From: Pectobacterium actinidiae
GTDB taxonomy: Bacteria; Pseudomonadota; Gammaproteobacteria; Enterobacterales; Enterobacteriaceae
Assembly: GCF_000803315.1 (NCBI RefSeq)
Contig: NZ_JRMH01000001.1
Span: 1,488,001-1,552,000, forward strand
Direction: 5' to 3'
DNA length: 64,000 bases
The position numbers were made by a program, and so were the translations under genes. This document shows positions 38,281 to 47,003 of this stretch, piece by piece (positions within the stretch are counted from its first letter, which is position 1; every line of letters begins with the position of its first letter). The notes below the pieces were generated by a model. The model was not told the origin of the DNA and ran no database searches. It saw nothing but the letters and a program-made list of their open reading frames with translations.

Positions 38281-39264
38281 TTATTCACGAATAATGCGTG
38301 GGTCGAGTTTGGCGTAGAGTAGATCGACTAAAAAATTAAGCGCAATAACCAGCAGCGCCGACACAAATACGACGCCAAGCAGCGTGTTGAGGTCGCGCTG
38401 CATAACGGATTCGTAAGCCAGTCGGCCCAGACCTGGCAGTGAAAAAACGCTTTCCACAACCACTGAACCACCCAGCATGGTGCCTGCCTGCAAGCCGACC
38501 AGCGTGATCAGCGGCAGGAGGGCGTTACGCAAAATATGTCGTATGACAATGCGGTTTTCCCGCACGCCTTTGGCTCGCGCGGTACGCACAAAGTCCTGCG
38601 TCGCGACCTCCAACATCGCCGCGCGCATGATGCGCAGGTAAATGGCGAGAAAAATGAGTGCTAGCGTCAGCGTCGGAAGCACCAGATGCCGGGCGATGTC
38701 GAACAGGCGATCGAAGCCGGTCAAGCCGCTGGCGATGGTTTCAAATCCGCCGGAGGGCAGCCAGTCGAGATAAATAGAGAAGAAAAAGATGCCCATCAGC
38801 CCAAACCAGAATGAGGGGGTGGAGTAAAATATCAACCCGAGCAGAGAGATCAGGGTATCCGGCCAGCGATTCACCCGACGTGCGGCGATGATACCCAGCA
38901 CCATGCCTGCCGCCACGGCCAGTGCCAGAGAGCTTGCCATTAGCAGTAGCGTGACGGGCAGGCGCTCAATAATCACGTCGACCACGGGTTTACCATAAAT
39001 CGCCGACTGTCCCAGATCGAGGTGTACCAGCCGCCACAAATAGTCGCCGAGTCGCACGGCAGTGGATTGATCCAGTGCATAGTAACGGCGAAGCTCTTCA
39101 ATCATGGTGGGATCGCCGCCGCCCATTTGTGCAACCAGCGCATCCACCGTGTCGCCCGGCGCGAACTGCAACAGCAGAAACAGCCCCGTGAGAATGATCA
39201 GTAGGGCTGGAATGGCGGCCGCCAGACGGCGACCGACGAGCAGTAAGAATGTCATACCACTCAC
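38281..39264 (-). CDS. ABC permease, DppB type
   Basis: 327-aa permease with the N-terminal LLVGRRLAAAIPALLIILTGL helix, the YALDQSTAVRLGDYLWRLVH motif of the DppB/GsiC group and the EAA loop (TQDFVRTARAKGVRENRIV). It overlaps the binding-protein gene by 4 bp and precedes the DppC-type gene by 68 bp. Confidence 0.93.
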   Translation of the reverse strand: MSGMTFLLLVGRRLAAAIPALLIILTGLFLLLQFAPGDTVDALVAQMGGGDPTMIEELRRYYALDQSTAVRLGDYLWRLVHLDLGQSAIYGKPVVDVIIERLPVTLLLMASSLALAVAAGMVLGIIAARRVNRWPDTLISLLGLIFYSTPSFWFGLMGIFFFSIYLDWLPSGGFETIASGLTGFDRLFDIARHLVLPTLTLALIFLAIYLRIMRAAMLEVATQDFVRTARAKGVRENRIVIRHILRNALLPLITLVGLQAGTMLGGSVVVESVFSLPGLGRLAYESVMQRDLNTLLGVVFVSALLVIALNFLVDLLYAKLDPRIIRE

Positions 39265-40889
39265 GCCTCCAGCCAGGCGTCGTGCCAGCTACTGGACGGC
39301 CAGCGTGCGTTGTTGAGGGCATTTTTTAGCTTTTTATTCACGACGGTGTAGAACTGACGCTCGGTAACGAACCACACTGGGAACTGCTCATTGGCTTCTT
39401 TCACCAGTTCAGCATAAAGCGCGCGCCGTTTGGCCGGGTCGATTTCGGAGGCGGCATCGTCAATCAGTTTATCCACTACGTCTGACTGCCAGCCGTACTG
39501 ATTCGTCCATGGCGAGCCTGCCGGGCTGCCGGAGCGCAGCCAGACCGTGGTGGAAACCGCGGGATCGCCCCGATACTGATGCCAGCCGGTGGCGATATCG
39601 AAATTGTGCTCTTTGTATACTGCGGACAAGGAACCTGCATAGTCGAAGTTGGTGATGTCCACGCGTATACCGATTTCCGCGAGTGATTGCTGAATAAAAG
39701 TGGCGAACAGCGTGACGTCTTCACCGTTGGTGATCGGCACCAGTTTTAGGGTAAAGCGTTCTCCCTTGGCCTTGCGTGGGTAGCCGGCTTCATCCAGCAG
39801 CGCATTGGCTTTCTTGGGATCGAACGGATAGGGGACTTGGCTGTTTGCTGGGTAAAACGCGGTTGAGGTTGACGGAATTATCCCGGTAGCCGGTTTACCC
39901 TGGCCGTATAAAAAGTTTTCGATAAAGAACGGTACGTCAATCGCATGAGCGATGGCTCGCCTGACGCGCACATCGGCAATCTCTTTACGGCGGAAGTTGA
40001 ATTCGAGCGTGTTGTTGAACACATTGGCTTCAGAACCATGTTCAGTAACCTCGAAGTCTGGATGTTTCTTCAGGCGATCCAGATCGGCAAGCGAAAGTTG
40101 CGAATAGGCGCTGAGTTGAATTTGCCCGGTTTCCAATGCGGCCGTGGCAGCAGATTTATCGGTAATAATGCGCCAGACAATGCGCTCAATATAGGGTTGG
40201 TCCTGCCGCCAATAGTCTGGATTGCGGGTTGCGATGATGTATTGGCCGCGCTCGTACTGAACAAATTTAAATGGTCCAGTACCGATAGGCGCATTATTGG
40301 CCGGATTTTCCAGCACGTTACTGTTTTCGTAAACGTGGCGCGGTACAACGTAGCCGAGATCGGCTAGCGCGCGCAGCAGCAGTTCGAGTGGCATGGGGCG
40401 CGAATAGTGGAAAATAGCGGTGTGGTCATTCGGCGTGTCGACGGTTTCTAAATGCTGGTGCAGCGCGGTGCCATAGTTGAGCTGTTTCTTCCAGAGCTCA
40501 AGTGCGTTGTATTGCACATCTTTAGATGTAAAGGGTTTGCCGTCGTGCCATTTCACCTGTTCACGTAGCGTAAAGGTAATCGTTTTTCCATCTGGCGAAC
40601 TCTGCCACGCTGTGGCCAGTTGCGGAACGATAGCGCCGTTGGCATCAAGATCGACCAATGATTCGATAATTTTACTGGTAACGATATACACGCCAGTAGA
40701 CGCGCGAAGCGCCGGGTTAAGGATGCGTTGCTCAGCAGCAATATGTACGCCGAGCGTGCCGCCTTTAACCGGTGGACTGGATAACACGTTGCCCTGACTG
40801 GCGTGGGCGGTCGATAAAAACGTTGTGAAAGGCCATACCGCTGTCATAGCGGCAGAAGAGAGCAATAGCCGTCTGCGTGAGATGTTCAT
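39261..40889 (-). CDS. Tat-exported family-5 substrate-binding protein
   Basis: 542-aa periplasmic binding protein whose N-terminus, MNISRRRLLLSSAAM, is a twin-arginine signal, so it is exported folded. The body has the dipeptide/opine-binding pattern: FTLREQVKWHDGKPFTSKDV, NAPIGTGPFKFVQYERGQY. First gene of a four-gene importer operon (binding protein, DppB, DppC, double ATPase). The VOC and ProC-like genes run divergently upstream. The ligand is not readable from sequence. Confidence 0.92.
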   Translation of the reverse strand: MNISRRRLLLSSAAMTAVWPFTTFLSTAHASQGNVLSSPPVKGGTLGVHIAAEQRILNPALRASTGVYIVTSKIIESLVDLDANGAIVPQLATAWQSSPDGKTITFTLREQVKWHDGKPFTSKDVQYNALELWKKQLNYGTALHQHLETVDTPNDHTAIFHYSRPMPLELLLRALADLGYVVPRHVYENSNVLENPANNAPIGTGPFKFVQYERGQYIIATRNPDYWRQDQPYIERIVWRIITDKSAATAALETGQIQLSAYSQLSLADLDRLKKHPDFEVTEHGSEANVFNNTLEFNFRRKEIADVRVRRAIAHAIDVPFFIENFLYGQGKPATGIIPSTSTAFYPANSQVPYPFDPKKANALLDEAGYPRKAKGERFTLKLVPITNGEDVTLFATFIQQSLAEIGIRVDITNFDYAGSLSAVYKEHNFDIATGWHQYRGDPAVSTTVWLRSGSPAGSPWTNQYGWQSDVVDKLIDDAASEIDPAKRRALYAELVKEANEQFPVWFVTERQFYTVVNKKLKNALNNARWPSSSWHDAWLEA

Positions 40890-41256
40890 AATAGCCCCTG
40901 TATATCGCCATTCTTCGAGCCATGAATCTACTGACTGGCCGTGGCTTGAAATAGGCTGAATAAAAATAGAAAACCCAAAGGAGTGAAAGCATAAAAGCGA
41001 GAGTGATTATTAGTGAAATGACGATTTATGCTATTGCTTTGCATTATTGATATATATGAGATTCGAATTTTATATATTCAATTTTCGATAAATTAAAGTT
41101 AAATAAATTATTAGTGAATGGGGGTAATTGGTTTCTAATAGTACTTTGTTCTTTCTTCACGTCATGACCGCTTGTTTGTGTATCAACGTGTTCTGCCAAT
41201 GAATAACAGGGAACACGTTAACCCGATAGTGGTGATGTATGTTATCTGGGGAAGTT
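40890..41256. other. AT-rich divergent promoter region
   Basis: A 367-bp gap between the Tat binding protein and the VOC gene. The part 41000-41130 is very AT-rich (runs of A/T such as GAATTTTATATATTC). No Fur or Zur box and no hairpin was seen. It must hold the promoters of both divergent units and is a possible H-NS-silenced stretch. Confidence 0.5.
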
Positions 41257-42069
41257 ATGAGTACGCTATTATTGGATCACGTCGTACACTATGTGAATAA
41301 CCTGCAAGACGCTGTTAAGGTATTGACTACTCACCACCTGCATGCCTTTCCTGGTGGTTCGCATCCCGGCTGGGGAACCCATAATGCGCTGAGTTATTTC
41401 GGGCTGAACTACGTCGAATTTTTAAGTATTCGTGACGCAGATGAAATTGCTGCGGCGCGGGACTCGTTTCTGCTCTCAAGGGATATTCAGACGTTTCTGC
41501 CGGCACGACAGATTTTGCATCGAGTGGCGCTACGTAGTGATGATATTGAAGCCAGCTATGCTGAGCTCCAGTTACAGGGACTGGTGCTGTCGCCACTTAT
41601 TGCCGGTCAACGCCATGATAAGCAGGGGAACCTGATCGAATGGCGGATGTTTACCATCGACGGCGATTTTCAAGGTGTCGCTTACCCTTTCATTATCCAG
41701 TGGGGAGAGCCCGACAACGAACGGCTAGCTCTGCTACGTGAGCGTGGCCTGGATCGGCCGCATCCCGCAGGCGAGATGACTCTCCAGTCATTAATTTTCA
41801 AGGTACAGCAACCTGAGCAGGTCGCTGCACACTGGCAGAAGCTTTTCCATTTTTCTTTAGCGGGCGCGTCTACCACGGAATTACAGGTAGGCGATCGCCG
41901 TTTTATTTTTCAGCATGGTGAACAAGACGCATTAACTGCGGTGCAACTGGCAACGAATAGTCAGTCGTTAATCAATAAAAGCCTGTTTGTCGGCGAGGGA
42001 GAATATCAATTCGTCGCTATAGGTAATTATTCTCCAGCAGAAGTACAAGGAACGATTGAAGAAAACTGA
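41257..42069 (+). CDS. VOC/glyoxalase-like protein
   Basis: 270 aa from the ATG at 41257 (GGGGAAG upstream). The N-terminus, LLLDHVVHYVNNLQDAVKVL, starts a vicinal-oxygen-chelate fold, followed by GGSHPGWGTHNALSYFGLNYVEFLSI. A second half repeats the fold (about 150-270). It belongs to the Glyoxalase-like group often found with amino-acid or opine genes. The metal ligands cannot be assigned by eye. It is followed 11 bp later by a ProC-like gene, so the two form an operon. Confidence 0.75.
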   Translation: MSTLLLDHVVHYVNNLQDAVKVLTTHHLHAFPGGSHPGWGTHNALSYFGLNYVEFLSIRDADEIAAARDSFLLSRDIQTFLPARQILHRVALRSDDIEASYAELQLQGLVLSPLIAGQRHDKQGNLIEWRMFTIDGDFQGVAYPFIIQWGEPDNERLALLRERGLDRPHPAGEMTLQSLIFKVQQPEQVAAHWQKLFHFSLAGASTTELQVGDRRFIFQHGEQDALTAVQLATNSQSLINKSLFVGEGEYQFVAIGNYSPAEVQGTIEEN

Positions 42070-42080
42070 AGCGAGGATAT

Positions 42081-42881
42081 ATGGCAAAGGTTCATTTTAT
42101 TGGCGCAGGACAAATGGCTGAGGCGATTATTCGTGCGTCTCTGGAGAGAAATACGTTTAGTGCGGCGAAAATCAGCGTGGAGGATATTGATGGCAGTCGT
42201 GTGAAGGCGCTAACCGAGGCGTATCATCTGGCTTCTCATCACGTAGATGACGCGCTGGCACAGGCGGATCTGATCGTTATCGGTGTACGTCCACAGGATG
42301 ATATTGCAGGAGTTGCCAGACGAATCAGCAATCTGGCGTCGGAGCAAAGTACGGTGGTGTCGATTGTCGCAGGGGTAACGCTGGCACAGTTGGCTGCGCT
42401 GTTAGGCGAAAAACAGGCGATTGTACGGGTGATCCCTAATACCTTGACGGATACCGGTTATGGTTACAGCGGTGTGGCGTTGAACGCGTTAGCCCAGCCG
42501 GAACATATCGAGACGTTTCTCTCGGGGTTCGGTAAAACGCTGTATCTGGAAGAACGCCTGATCGATATTTTCACCGGGTTTGCTGTGGCAGGACCCAATT
42601 ATATCTACTATTTCGTCGAGTCTCTGACTGATGCGGGAGTCTTAGCCGGATTGCCGCGTGCTCAGGCAACGCAGGTGGTACTGGAAAATCTGGTGGGGGC
42701 GGCGGAAATGTTACGTCTTAGCCAGAAACATCCTCGTCAACTGCTGGATATCAATAATTCGCCCGCCGGAGTAGGGATGCATGGGCTATATGAGCTAAAC
42801 AATAGCGATTTTGCCGCAGGATTGCAGCGTAGCGTCTTAGCGGCCGTAAAACGAACCACTGAACTTGCTCATGCCCGCTAG
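42081..42881 (+). CDS. ProC-like NAD(P)H-dependent reductase
   Basis: 266-aa protein of the pyrroline-5-carboxylate reductase family. The N-terminal Rossmann site is HFIGAGQMAEAIIRASL. The C-terminal dimer domain holds GPNYIYYFVESLTDAGVLAGLPRAQA and HPRQLLDINNSPAGVGMHGLYEL. The family motif SPGGTT, which contacts the substrate, is changed here to SPAGVG (residues 227-232). It may therefore act on an imine other than P5C. It is cotranscribed with the VOC gene and next to an amino-acid/peptide-type importer. Confidence 0.82.
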   Translation: MAKVHFIGAGQMAEAIIRASLERNTFSAAKISVEDIDGSRVKALTEAYHLASHHVDDALAQADLIVIGVRPQDDIAGVARRISNLASEQSTVVSIVAGVTLAQLAALLGEKQAIVRVIPNTLTDTGYGYSGVALNALAQPEHIETFLSGFGKTLYLEERLIDIFTGFAVAGPNYIYYFVESLTDAGVLAGLPRAQATQVVLENLVGAAEMLRLSQKHPRQLLDINNSPAGVGMHGLYELNNSDFAAGLQRSVLAAVKRTTELAHAR

Positions 42882-42953
42882 CGTTGCATCGTCGGTTTAT
42901 TGGGAATGTAGCTGATTCTCCAGGATCGTTCTAAGCATCATGTTTACGGTATT

Positions 42954-42977
42954 CCCGGCAGTATTTTGCCTGCCGGG
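42954..42977. terminator. Bidirectional terminator between the ProC-like gene and fyuA
   Basis: CCCGGCAG / CTGCCGGG, an 8-bp perfect stem with an 8-nt loop, in the 136-bp gap between two convergent genes. Confidence 0.6.
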
Positions 42978-43017
42978 TTCCGTTACCTCTAAGTTTTCAG
43001 CGGTAGCGCCATCGGAA

Positions 43018-45027
43018 TCAGAACAAATCGACCCGTACGTCCACGCCAACGGTTCGGCCTTCATTGACCTGCGCGTAGCCCGCTGTTCCGCTCATAAAAC
43101 CAAAGGTGCGGTAGCGGCGGTCAAAGACGTTATCCACATAGCCAGCGATATTCACCCGGTCAGTGGCCTGCCAACTGAGGCGCAGGTCGGTCGTGGTATA
43201 GGTGCCCTGACGCAACGCGTTATCGCCGTCGAAGTAGTGCGGCCCTACCACGTTGAAGGCCAGACGTGGCATCAACGCACCGAACGAGGTATCAATCAAT
43301 CCGTTCAGGCTGGTGCCAGCCCCGTAGCGGGGTACGAAAGGCACACGTTTATCCTGATAGCTTTCGCTGTCGCCACTGAATTCAGATCGGACATAGGTGC
43401 CGTTGACATCCCATGACCAGTTAGGAACGAACTGCCATTTCAGCATCATCTCGACGCCGCTGGCATCGGCGCTGCCTGCATTGCTGAGCGTTTGCATGCC
43501 GACCGGGCCCGAATACAGCTGCATATCACGCGTGTGGGTATGGAACACGGCCCCCTGAAGCTGCACATCGCCGCTCTGATAGCGCGAGCCGATTTCATAG
43601 TTAATCGATTTCTCTGCGCTATACGGAATAGCCTGTGTGCCGGCGGCAGGTGAGTAGTTAAAACCTGTGGGTTTGTAGCCTTGTGCGACGCGGGTATAGA
43701 CACGCCAGTCAGTGTTCAGCAGGTAGCTGGCGGAAAGTTGCCCCAGCACCTGATCGTCATCGACGCTATTGCTGTCGCCCACGTTCACACCGGAGAATTG
43801 CTGGTGGTAACGGGTTTCGGCTTTATCGTGTGACACGCGCAGCCCGCCGCCCAGATCGATGCGGTCGGTCAGGTGCCAGGTGAGATCGCTGTAGGCGGCT
43901 AGCGTCTCCGACGACGTGTTGGCATTGCTCTTCATGAATGGAGAACCTGCCATGCTGTAGGCCAGATCGAGCTTTTCCCGTGTATTTTGTCGGTAAAGGC
44001 CAAACACCATATCCACCTCGCGGCCTGCGCCATGTGTGGCGGCACGCAGCTCTTGCACGTCCTGATTCCAGCGTTCCGGCATATCGGCAATCAGCGTACC
44101 GTTCGGGAACGTGCGGTCATAATTTTGCTGCTGCCACGCGCCAATCAGGCTAAAAATCCAGTTATCGGTGGTGTATTTTCCGCTCAGCGACTGACTGTGC
44201 GTACAGCGGCGCAATGTAGGATCGGGTGAACCTGCGGCGATCTCCAGCGTTCGATTTTTGGCATCGCCAAACGGCAGATAGGTATCCTGTGTGGCGCGCG
44301 TGCAGTCTTCCGTCAAAGCCAGACTGGTTTCCCACGGCTGATCATCGGGTGCCAGTCGCAGTCGAAGATTCCCGACGCTGGATTTTGTTCCGCCGAGGTT
44401 ATCGCTGCCCGTGGCGGGGTTCGTCATCGCGCCCGAATCGACCTGACGCAGCAGCGTGACGCTACCGTACAGCAGGCCATCCTGAATAGGGCCGCTGAGA
44501 TTGATTTTGCCGTGATAGCCGTCGCGGCTGGCGACGCCGCCTTCGACATAGCCACGCGGCGTGCTGTCTGGCTGCTGAGTCACGATATTGATAATGCCAC
44601 CCTGTGCACTTTTACCGTACAACGTCCCCTGTGGGCCTCGCAGCATTTCGATGCTTTCTACATCGGAAAGCGCTTGCACGGTGTTGGTGGCGAGCTGCGG
44701 TACGCCGTCTATGTAAACAGTCACCGCCGGGCTGTAGAAGTCCTGCGCCGAAGACACGCCGCGTAGTGAGATGGATGGGAACAGCAGGCTACCGTTATTG
44801 CCGAGATTCAGGCCGGGCATCACACGTGTCAGCTTGTCGGTGCTGGTGACGCCAGCGTCTTTTAGCTCCGGTGCCGTCACGACGGTGGAAGAGACGTTAT
44901 TGGCCGAGGCAGAATAGGGCGACTGTTTGCTGGCGGTGACAACCAGCGTATCTTCCTGAGCGGCAAAGGCGCAGGAAGAAAGAAACACGCCGGTTAAGGC
45001 GAGCGGATAAAGACGCATTATTTTCAT
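43018..45027 (-). CDS. fyuA: FyuA/Psn-like TonB-dependent siderophore receptor
   Basis: 669 aa from the ATG at 45027 (CAGGGA site), which begins MKIMRLYPLAL like FyuA itself. Signal peptide ends at FAA; DTLVVTA is the TonB box. Long blocks equal the yersiniabactin/pesticin receptor: SLRGVSSAQDFYSPAVT, LRGPQGTLYGKSAQGGIINI, AYSDLTWHLTDRID, MQLYSGPVGMQTLSNAG. It ends in a typical barrel strand VGVDVRVDLF. Own promoter with Fur box and tandem AraC-type operators. Overall similarity to FyuA appears well above half. No yersiniabactin synthesis genes are nearby. Confidence 0.95.
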   Translation of the reverse strand: MKIMRLYPLALTGVFLSSCAFAAQEDTLVVTASKQSPYSASANNVSSTVVTAPELKDAGVTSTDKLTRVMPGLNLGNNGSLLFPSISLRGVSSAQDFYSPAVTVYIDGVPQLATNTVQALSDVESIEMLRGPQGTLYGKSAQGGIINIVTQQPDSTPRGYVEGGVASRDGYHGKINLSGPIQDGLLYGSVTLLRQVDSGAMTNPATGSDNLGGTKSSVGNLRLRLAPDDQPWETSLALTEDCTRATQDTYLPFGDAKNRTLEIAAGSPDPTLRRCTHSQSLSGKYTTDNWIFSLIGAWQQQNYDRTFPNGTLIADMPERWNQDVQELRAATHGAGREVDMVFGLYRQNTREKLDLAYSMAGSPFMKSNANTSSETLAAYSDLTWHLTDRIDLGGGLRVSHDKAETRYHQQFSGVNVGDSNSVDDDQVLGQLSASYLLNTDWRVYTRVAQGYKPTGFNYSPAAGTQAIPYSAEKSINYEIGSRYQSGDVQLQGAVFHTHTRDMQLYSGPVGMQTLSNAGSADASGVEMMLKWQFVPNWSWDVNGTYVRSEFSGDSESYQDKRVPFVPRYGAGTSLNGLIDTSFGALMPRLAFNVVGPHYFDGDNALRQGTYTTTDLRLSWQATDRVNIAGYVDNVFDRRYRTFGFMSGTAGYAQVNEGRTVGVDVRVDLF

Positions 45028-45135
45028 TATTGAATCCCTGAAAAGACTAAAATCGATGTCAAAGGCAACGGCTTTCATCACGACACGCTTTCTTACGATA
45101 GGGAAAGCGTGTGAGACAGAGAATGATGAAAGTTA

Positions 45136-45154
45136 AATGATAATCGTTTGCGTT
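45136..45154. promoter_or_regulatory. Fur-like box of fyuA
   Basis: AATGATAATCGTTTGCGTT region with a perfect left half TGATAAT (45138-45144) and a weak right half. It lies about 110 bp upstream of the fyuA ATG and 7 bp from the tandem operator, the same order as in the two sister promoters. Confidence 0.6.
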
Positions 45155-45160
45155 TTTTGA

Positions 45161-45196
45161 GCTACCCGTATCGGGTCTATTTCAACCCGAATACAG
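45161..45196. promoter_or_regulatory. Tandem YbtA-type operator before fyuA
   Basis: CTACCCGTATCGGGTC and CAACCCGAATAC start 21 bp apart, on the strand opposite to transcription. The 21-bp direct repeat is typical of AraC-family activators. Similar tandem copies lie at 46944-46980 and 48044-48084. Confidence 0.75.
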
Positions 45197-45235
45197 CAGA
45201 TGTCCTGCATGTTTCTCCGGTCATAAATCCTGTCC

Positions 45236-46471
45236 CTATTGGTTTGCAACCACGGGGGAGGTTCCCTCTGAAAACGCGCAGGAAAGCCGTACAAATAGCC
45301 GTTTAGCGGGCCACAGGCTGACGACTGCGAAGCAGGCCAGCACGCCTAGCGTGATTTGATAATTGGTGTGATGCGCTAACTGGAGCGCGGCAATCGACAC
45401 GATCATGGCGACGGCGGCATCGGTCGATTGGAACAGCGCATAGTCAGAGATGGGCTGATGGGGTCTGACCAGACCCATCAGGACGTTGTATAGCGTGACA
45501 AACCCGACGGCGGCAGCCAGATTGACCACGCCAAAGAGTACGATCCAGGCGTTCAATGAATACCGCGGGTAACCGACGGCCAGCACAATGGCCAGCAGGG
45601 CGTGCACAACCATCACGGGTAGCAGGCAGCGCAGTGCGCCCATGCGTCGAATCAGAACGTTGGCGAGAACAATCCCTACGCCGCTGACGGCGGTGCTGTA
45701 CACGGTCATGACGATGCCCAACTGGCTCAGGCTAAGCTGTCTGTCGATCAGCATGACGGTTTGTAACGCCATCATGCCGCGCATCGCCAAATAGAAAATG
45801 GCCGTAAAGACTAATACCGGCCAGAGCGCGTTAAACGTCAGGCGATTTAACGTCGGGCGGGCGGCTTGTTGAGTCTGATGATGCTGAATAGCGGGTTGTC
45901 GGGTATAGCGCAGCGGCAGGATGAGCATCAGCAGCGACAGCCCTGCCAGCGCGAAGAAGCCACCTCGCCAGCCCGCCTGTTCCGCAATACTCAGGAACGC
46001 ATAGGAACCGAACAGAATACCCAGATAGCTGCCGCCGACCTGTGCGGTATTCGCCAGAGCACGGCTGGACGCGTTGGTGGTGCAGATCGTGATGCCGTCG
46101 GCATAGATATCGTGGCTGGCGGAGAGCAGCGCCAGCAGCATTAGCGCGATGACGATTATCAGGACGGATTGTTCAGGAGAGATGACGCCAATCACGACCA
46201 GCGTTGCCGCCATCGCGATCTGGATCAGCACCAGGCTGCCTAAGTAGGGATTGCCACGCAGGGGAAGGGCGTGACGCTCGCCCCACGGTGCCCACAGGCA
46301 CTTGGCAATCCACGGCAAAAAGGTCAACGACAGCCAGCTTAATTGCGCCAAATCGAGCCCTGCATGGCGAAAATAACCCGCCACGCCTTGCATAATGAGG
46401 GCGGTGATCATGCCCTGATGGAGGTAGAAACACCAATAGGGCAGATAACGTGTCATCGCGCTGTCTGTCAT
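45236..46471 (-). CDS. ybtX: YbtX/RhtX-like MFS siderophore permease
   Basis: 411-aa major-facilitator protein of the RhtX/FptX/YbtX group, single-subunit inner-membrane importers or accessory proteins for siderophores. MTDSAMTRYLPYWCFYLHQGMITALIMQGVAGYFR is the family start, and HDIYADGITI is a family motif. About 12 helices. It overlaps the upstream 140-residue gene by 4 bp and is followed by fyuA, which has its own promoter. Confidence 0.88.
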   Translation of the reverse strand: MTDSAMTRYLPYWCFYLHQGMITALIMQGVAGYFRHAGLDLAQLSWLSLTFLPWIAKCLWAPWGERHALPLRGNPYLGSLVLIQIAMAATLVVIGVISPEQSVLIIVIALMLLALLSASHDIYADGITICTTNASSRALANTAQVGGSYLGILFGSYAFLSIAEQAGWRGGFFALAGLSLLMLILPLRYTRQPAIQHHQTQQAARPTLNRLTFNALWPVLVFTAIFYLAMRGMMALQTVMLIDRQLSLSQLGIVMTVYSTAVSGVGIVLANVLIRRMGALRCLLPVMVVHALLAIVLAVGYPRYSLNAWIVLFGVVNLAAAVGFVTLYNVLMGLVRPHQPISDYALFQSTDAAVAMIVSIAALQLAHHTNYQITLGVLACFAVVSLWPAKRLFVRLSCAFSEGTSPVVANQ

Positions 46472-46890
46472 GGTTTGTCGCGATCCAGCAGTGTTATCGC
46501 CAGCGCCTGTGCTTCAAGTGGGGTGGCGACAACATAGTAGGCGTACGGCGCCTGCCCGGATTGCGCCCAGTTGTCCGCCCACTGGATGTATTTTTCCCTT
46601 GTGACCTCGTCATTTTCGATACGAATGGCACCCGCACAGTATTGCTGTTGCAGGCCGATGTTATCGCGCGTCCACTGAAGGTAAGCGTTCATAAAAACGG
46701 GGGAGCGATGGGGCAGGTCGGCACCCGTCATGCAAAGTACAAAGCGTTCCTGTCTGGCATACAGTTGATGGATTTGCGCCATATAGGCGGCGGATTCAGT
46801 ATCGGACACCTGTTCTGGCATATGTAAGAACACCACTGGCCAGGCCTGCGTATCAAGAAAAGTGGGTTGTGTTGCGATGAAATCGGACAT
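46468..46890 (-). CDS. Unknown 140-aa protein in the Ybt-type locus
   Basis: Soluble protein without signal or membrane segment, not among the known ybt genes. The layout WPVVFLHMPEQ, ERFVLCMTGADLPHRSP, QWTRDNIGLQQQYCAGAIRIEN and APYAYYVVATPLEAQALAITLL resembles small STAS/SEC14-like proteins in secondary structure (alternating strands and helices with an RFVL core). This is weak inference. It is first in the operon with ybtX (ATGA overlap) and has a Fur box and tandem AraC-type operator upstream, so it is expressed with uptake. Confidence 0.75.
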   Translation of the reverse strand: MSDFIATQPTFLDTQAWPVVFLHMPEQVSDTESAAYMAQIHQLYARQERFVLCMTGADLPHRSPVFMNAYLQWTRDNIGLQQQYCAGAIRIENDEVTREKYIQWADNWAQSGQAPYAYYVVATPLEAQALAITLLDRDKP

Positions 46891-46915
46891 GGCGGTTTCT
46901 CCTACTCATAATGGA

Positions 46916-46934
46916 GAAAATGATAATCATTCGC
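46916..46934. promoter_or_regulatory. Fur box of the 140-aa/ybtX operon
   Basis: Contains AATGATAATCATT (46919-46931), a perfect 13-bp palindrome. It starts 29 bp upstream of the gene start (46890) and is followed by the tandem operator. Confidence 0.82.
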
Positions 46935-46943
46935 TGTTGCGAC

Positions 46944-46980
46944 GCTACCCGAATCCAGTCTATTTGTATCCGTATCGGGA
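46944..46980. promoter_or_regulatory. Tandem YbtA-type operator before the 140-aa/ybtX operon
   Basis: CTACCCGAATCCAGTC and a second, weaker copy (GTATCCGTATCGGG) start about 21 bp apart, on the strand opposite to transcription, as before fyuA and ybtP. Confidence 0.72.
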
Positions 46981-47003
46981 TGAACGGTGGCGTTGGCTAT
47001 CGA

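Noticed and set aside
42081..42881. Opine dehydrogenase identity for the ProC-like gene
   Set aside because: The C-terminal half has the P5C reductase dimer domain layout, not the opine dehydrogenase one; only the substrate loop differs.
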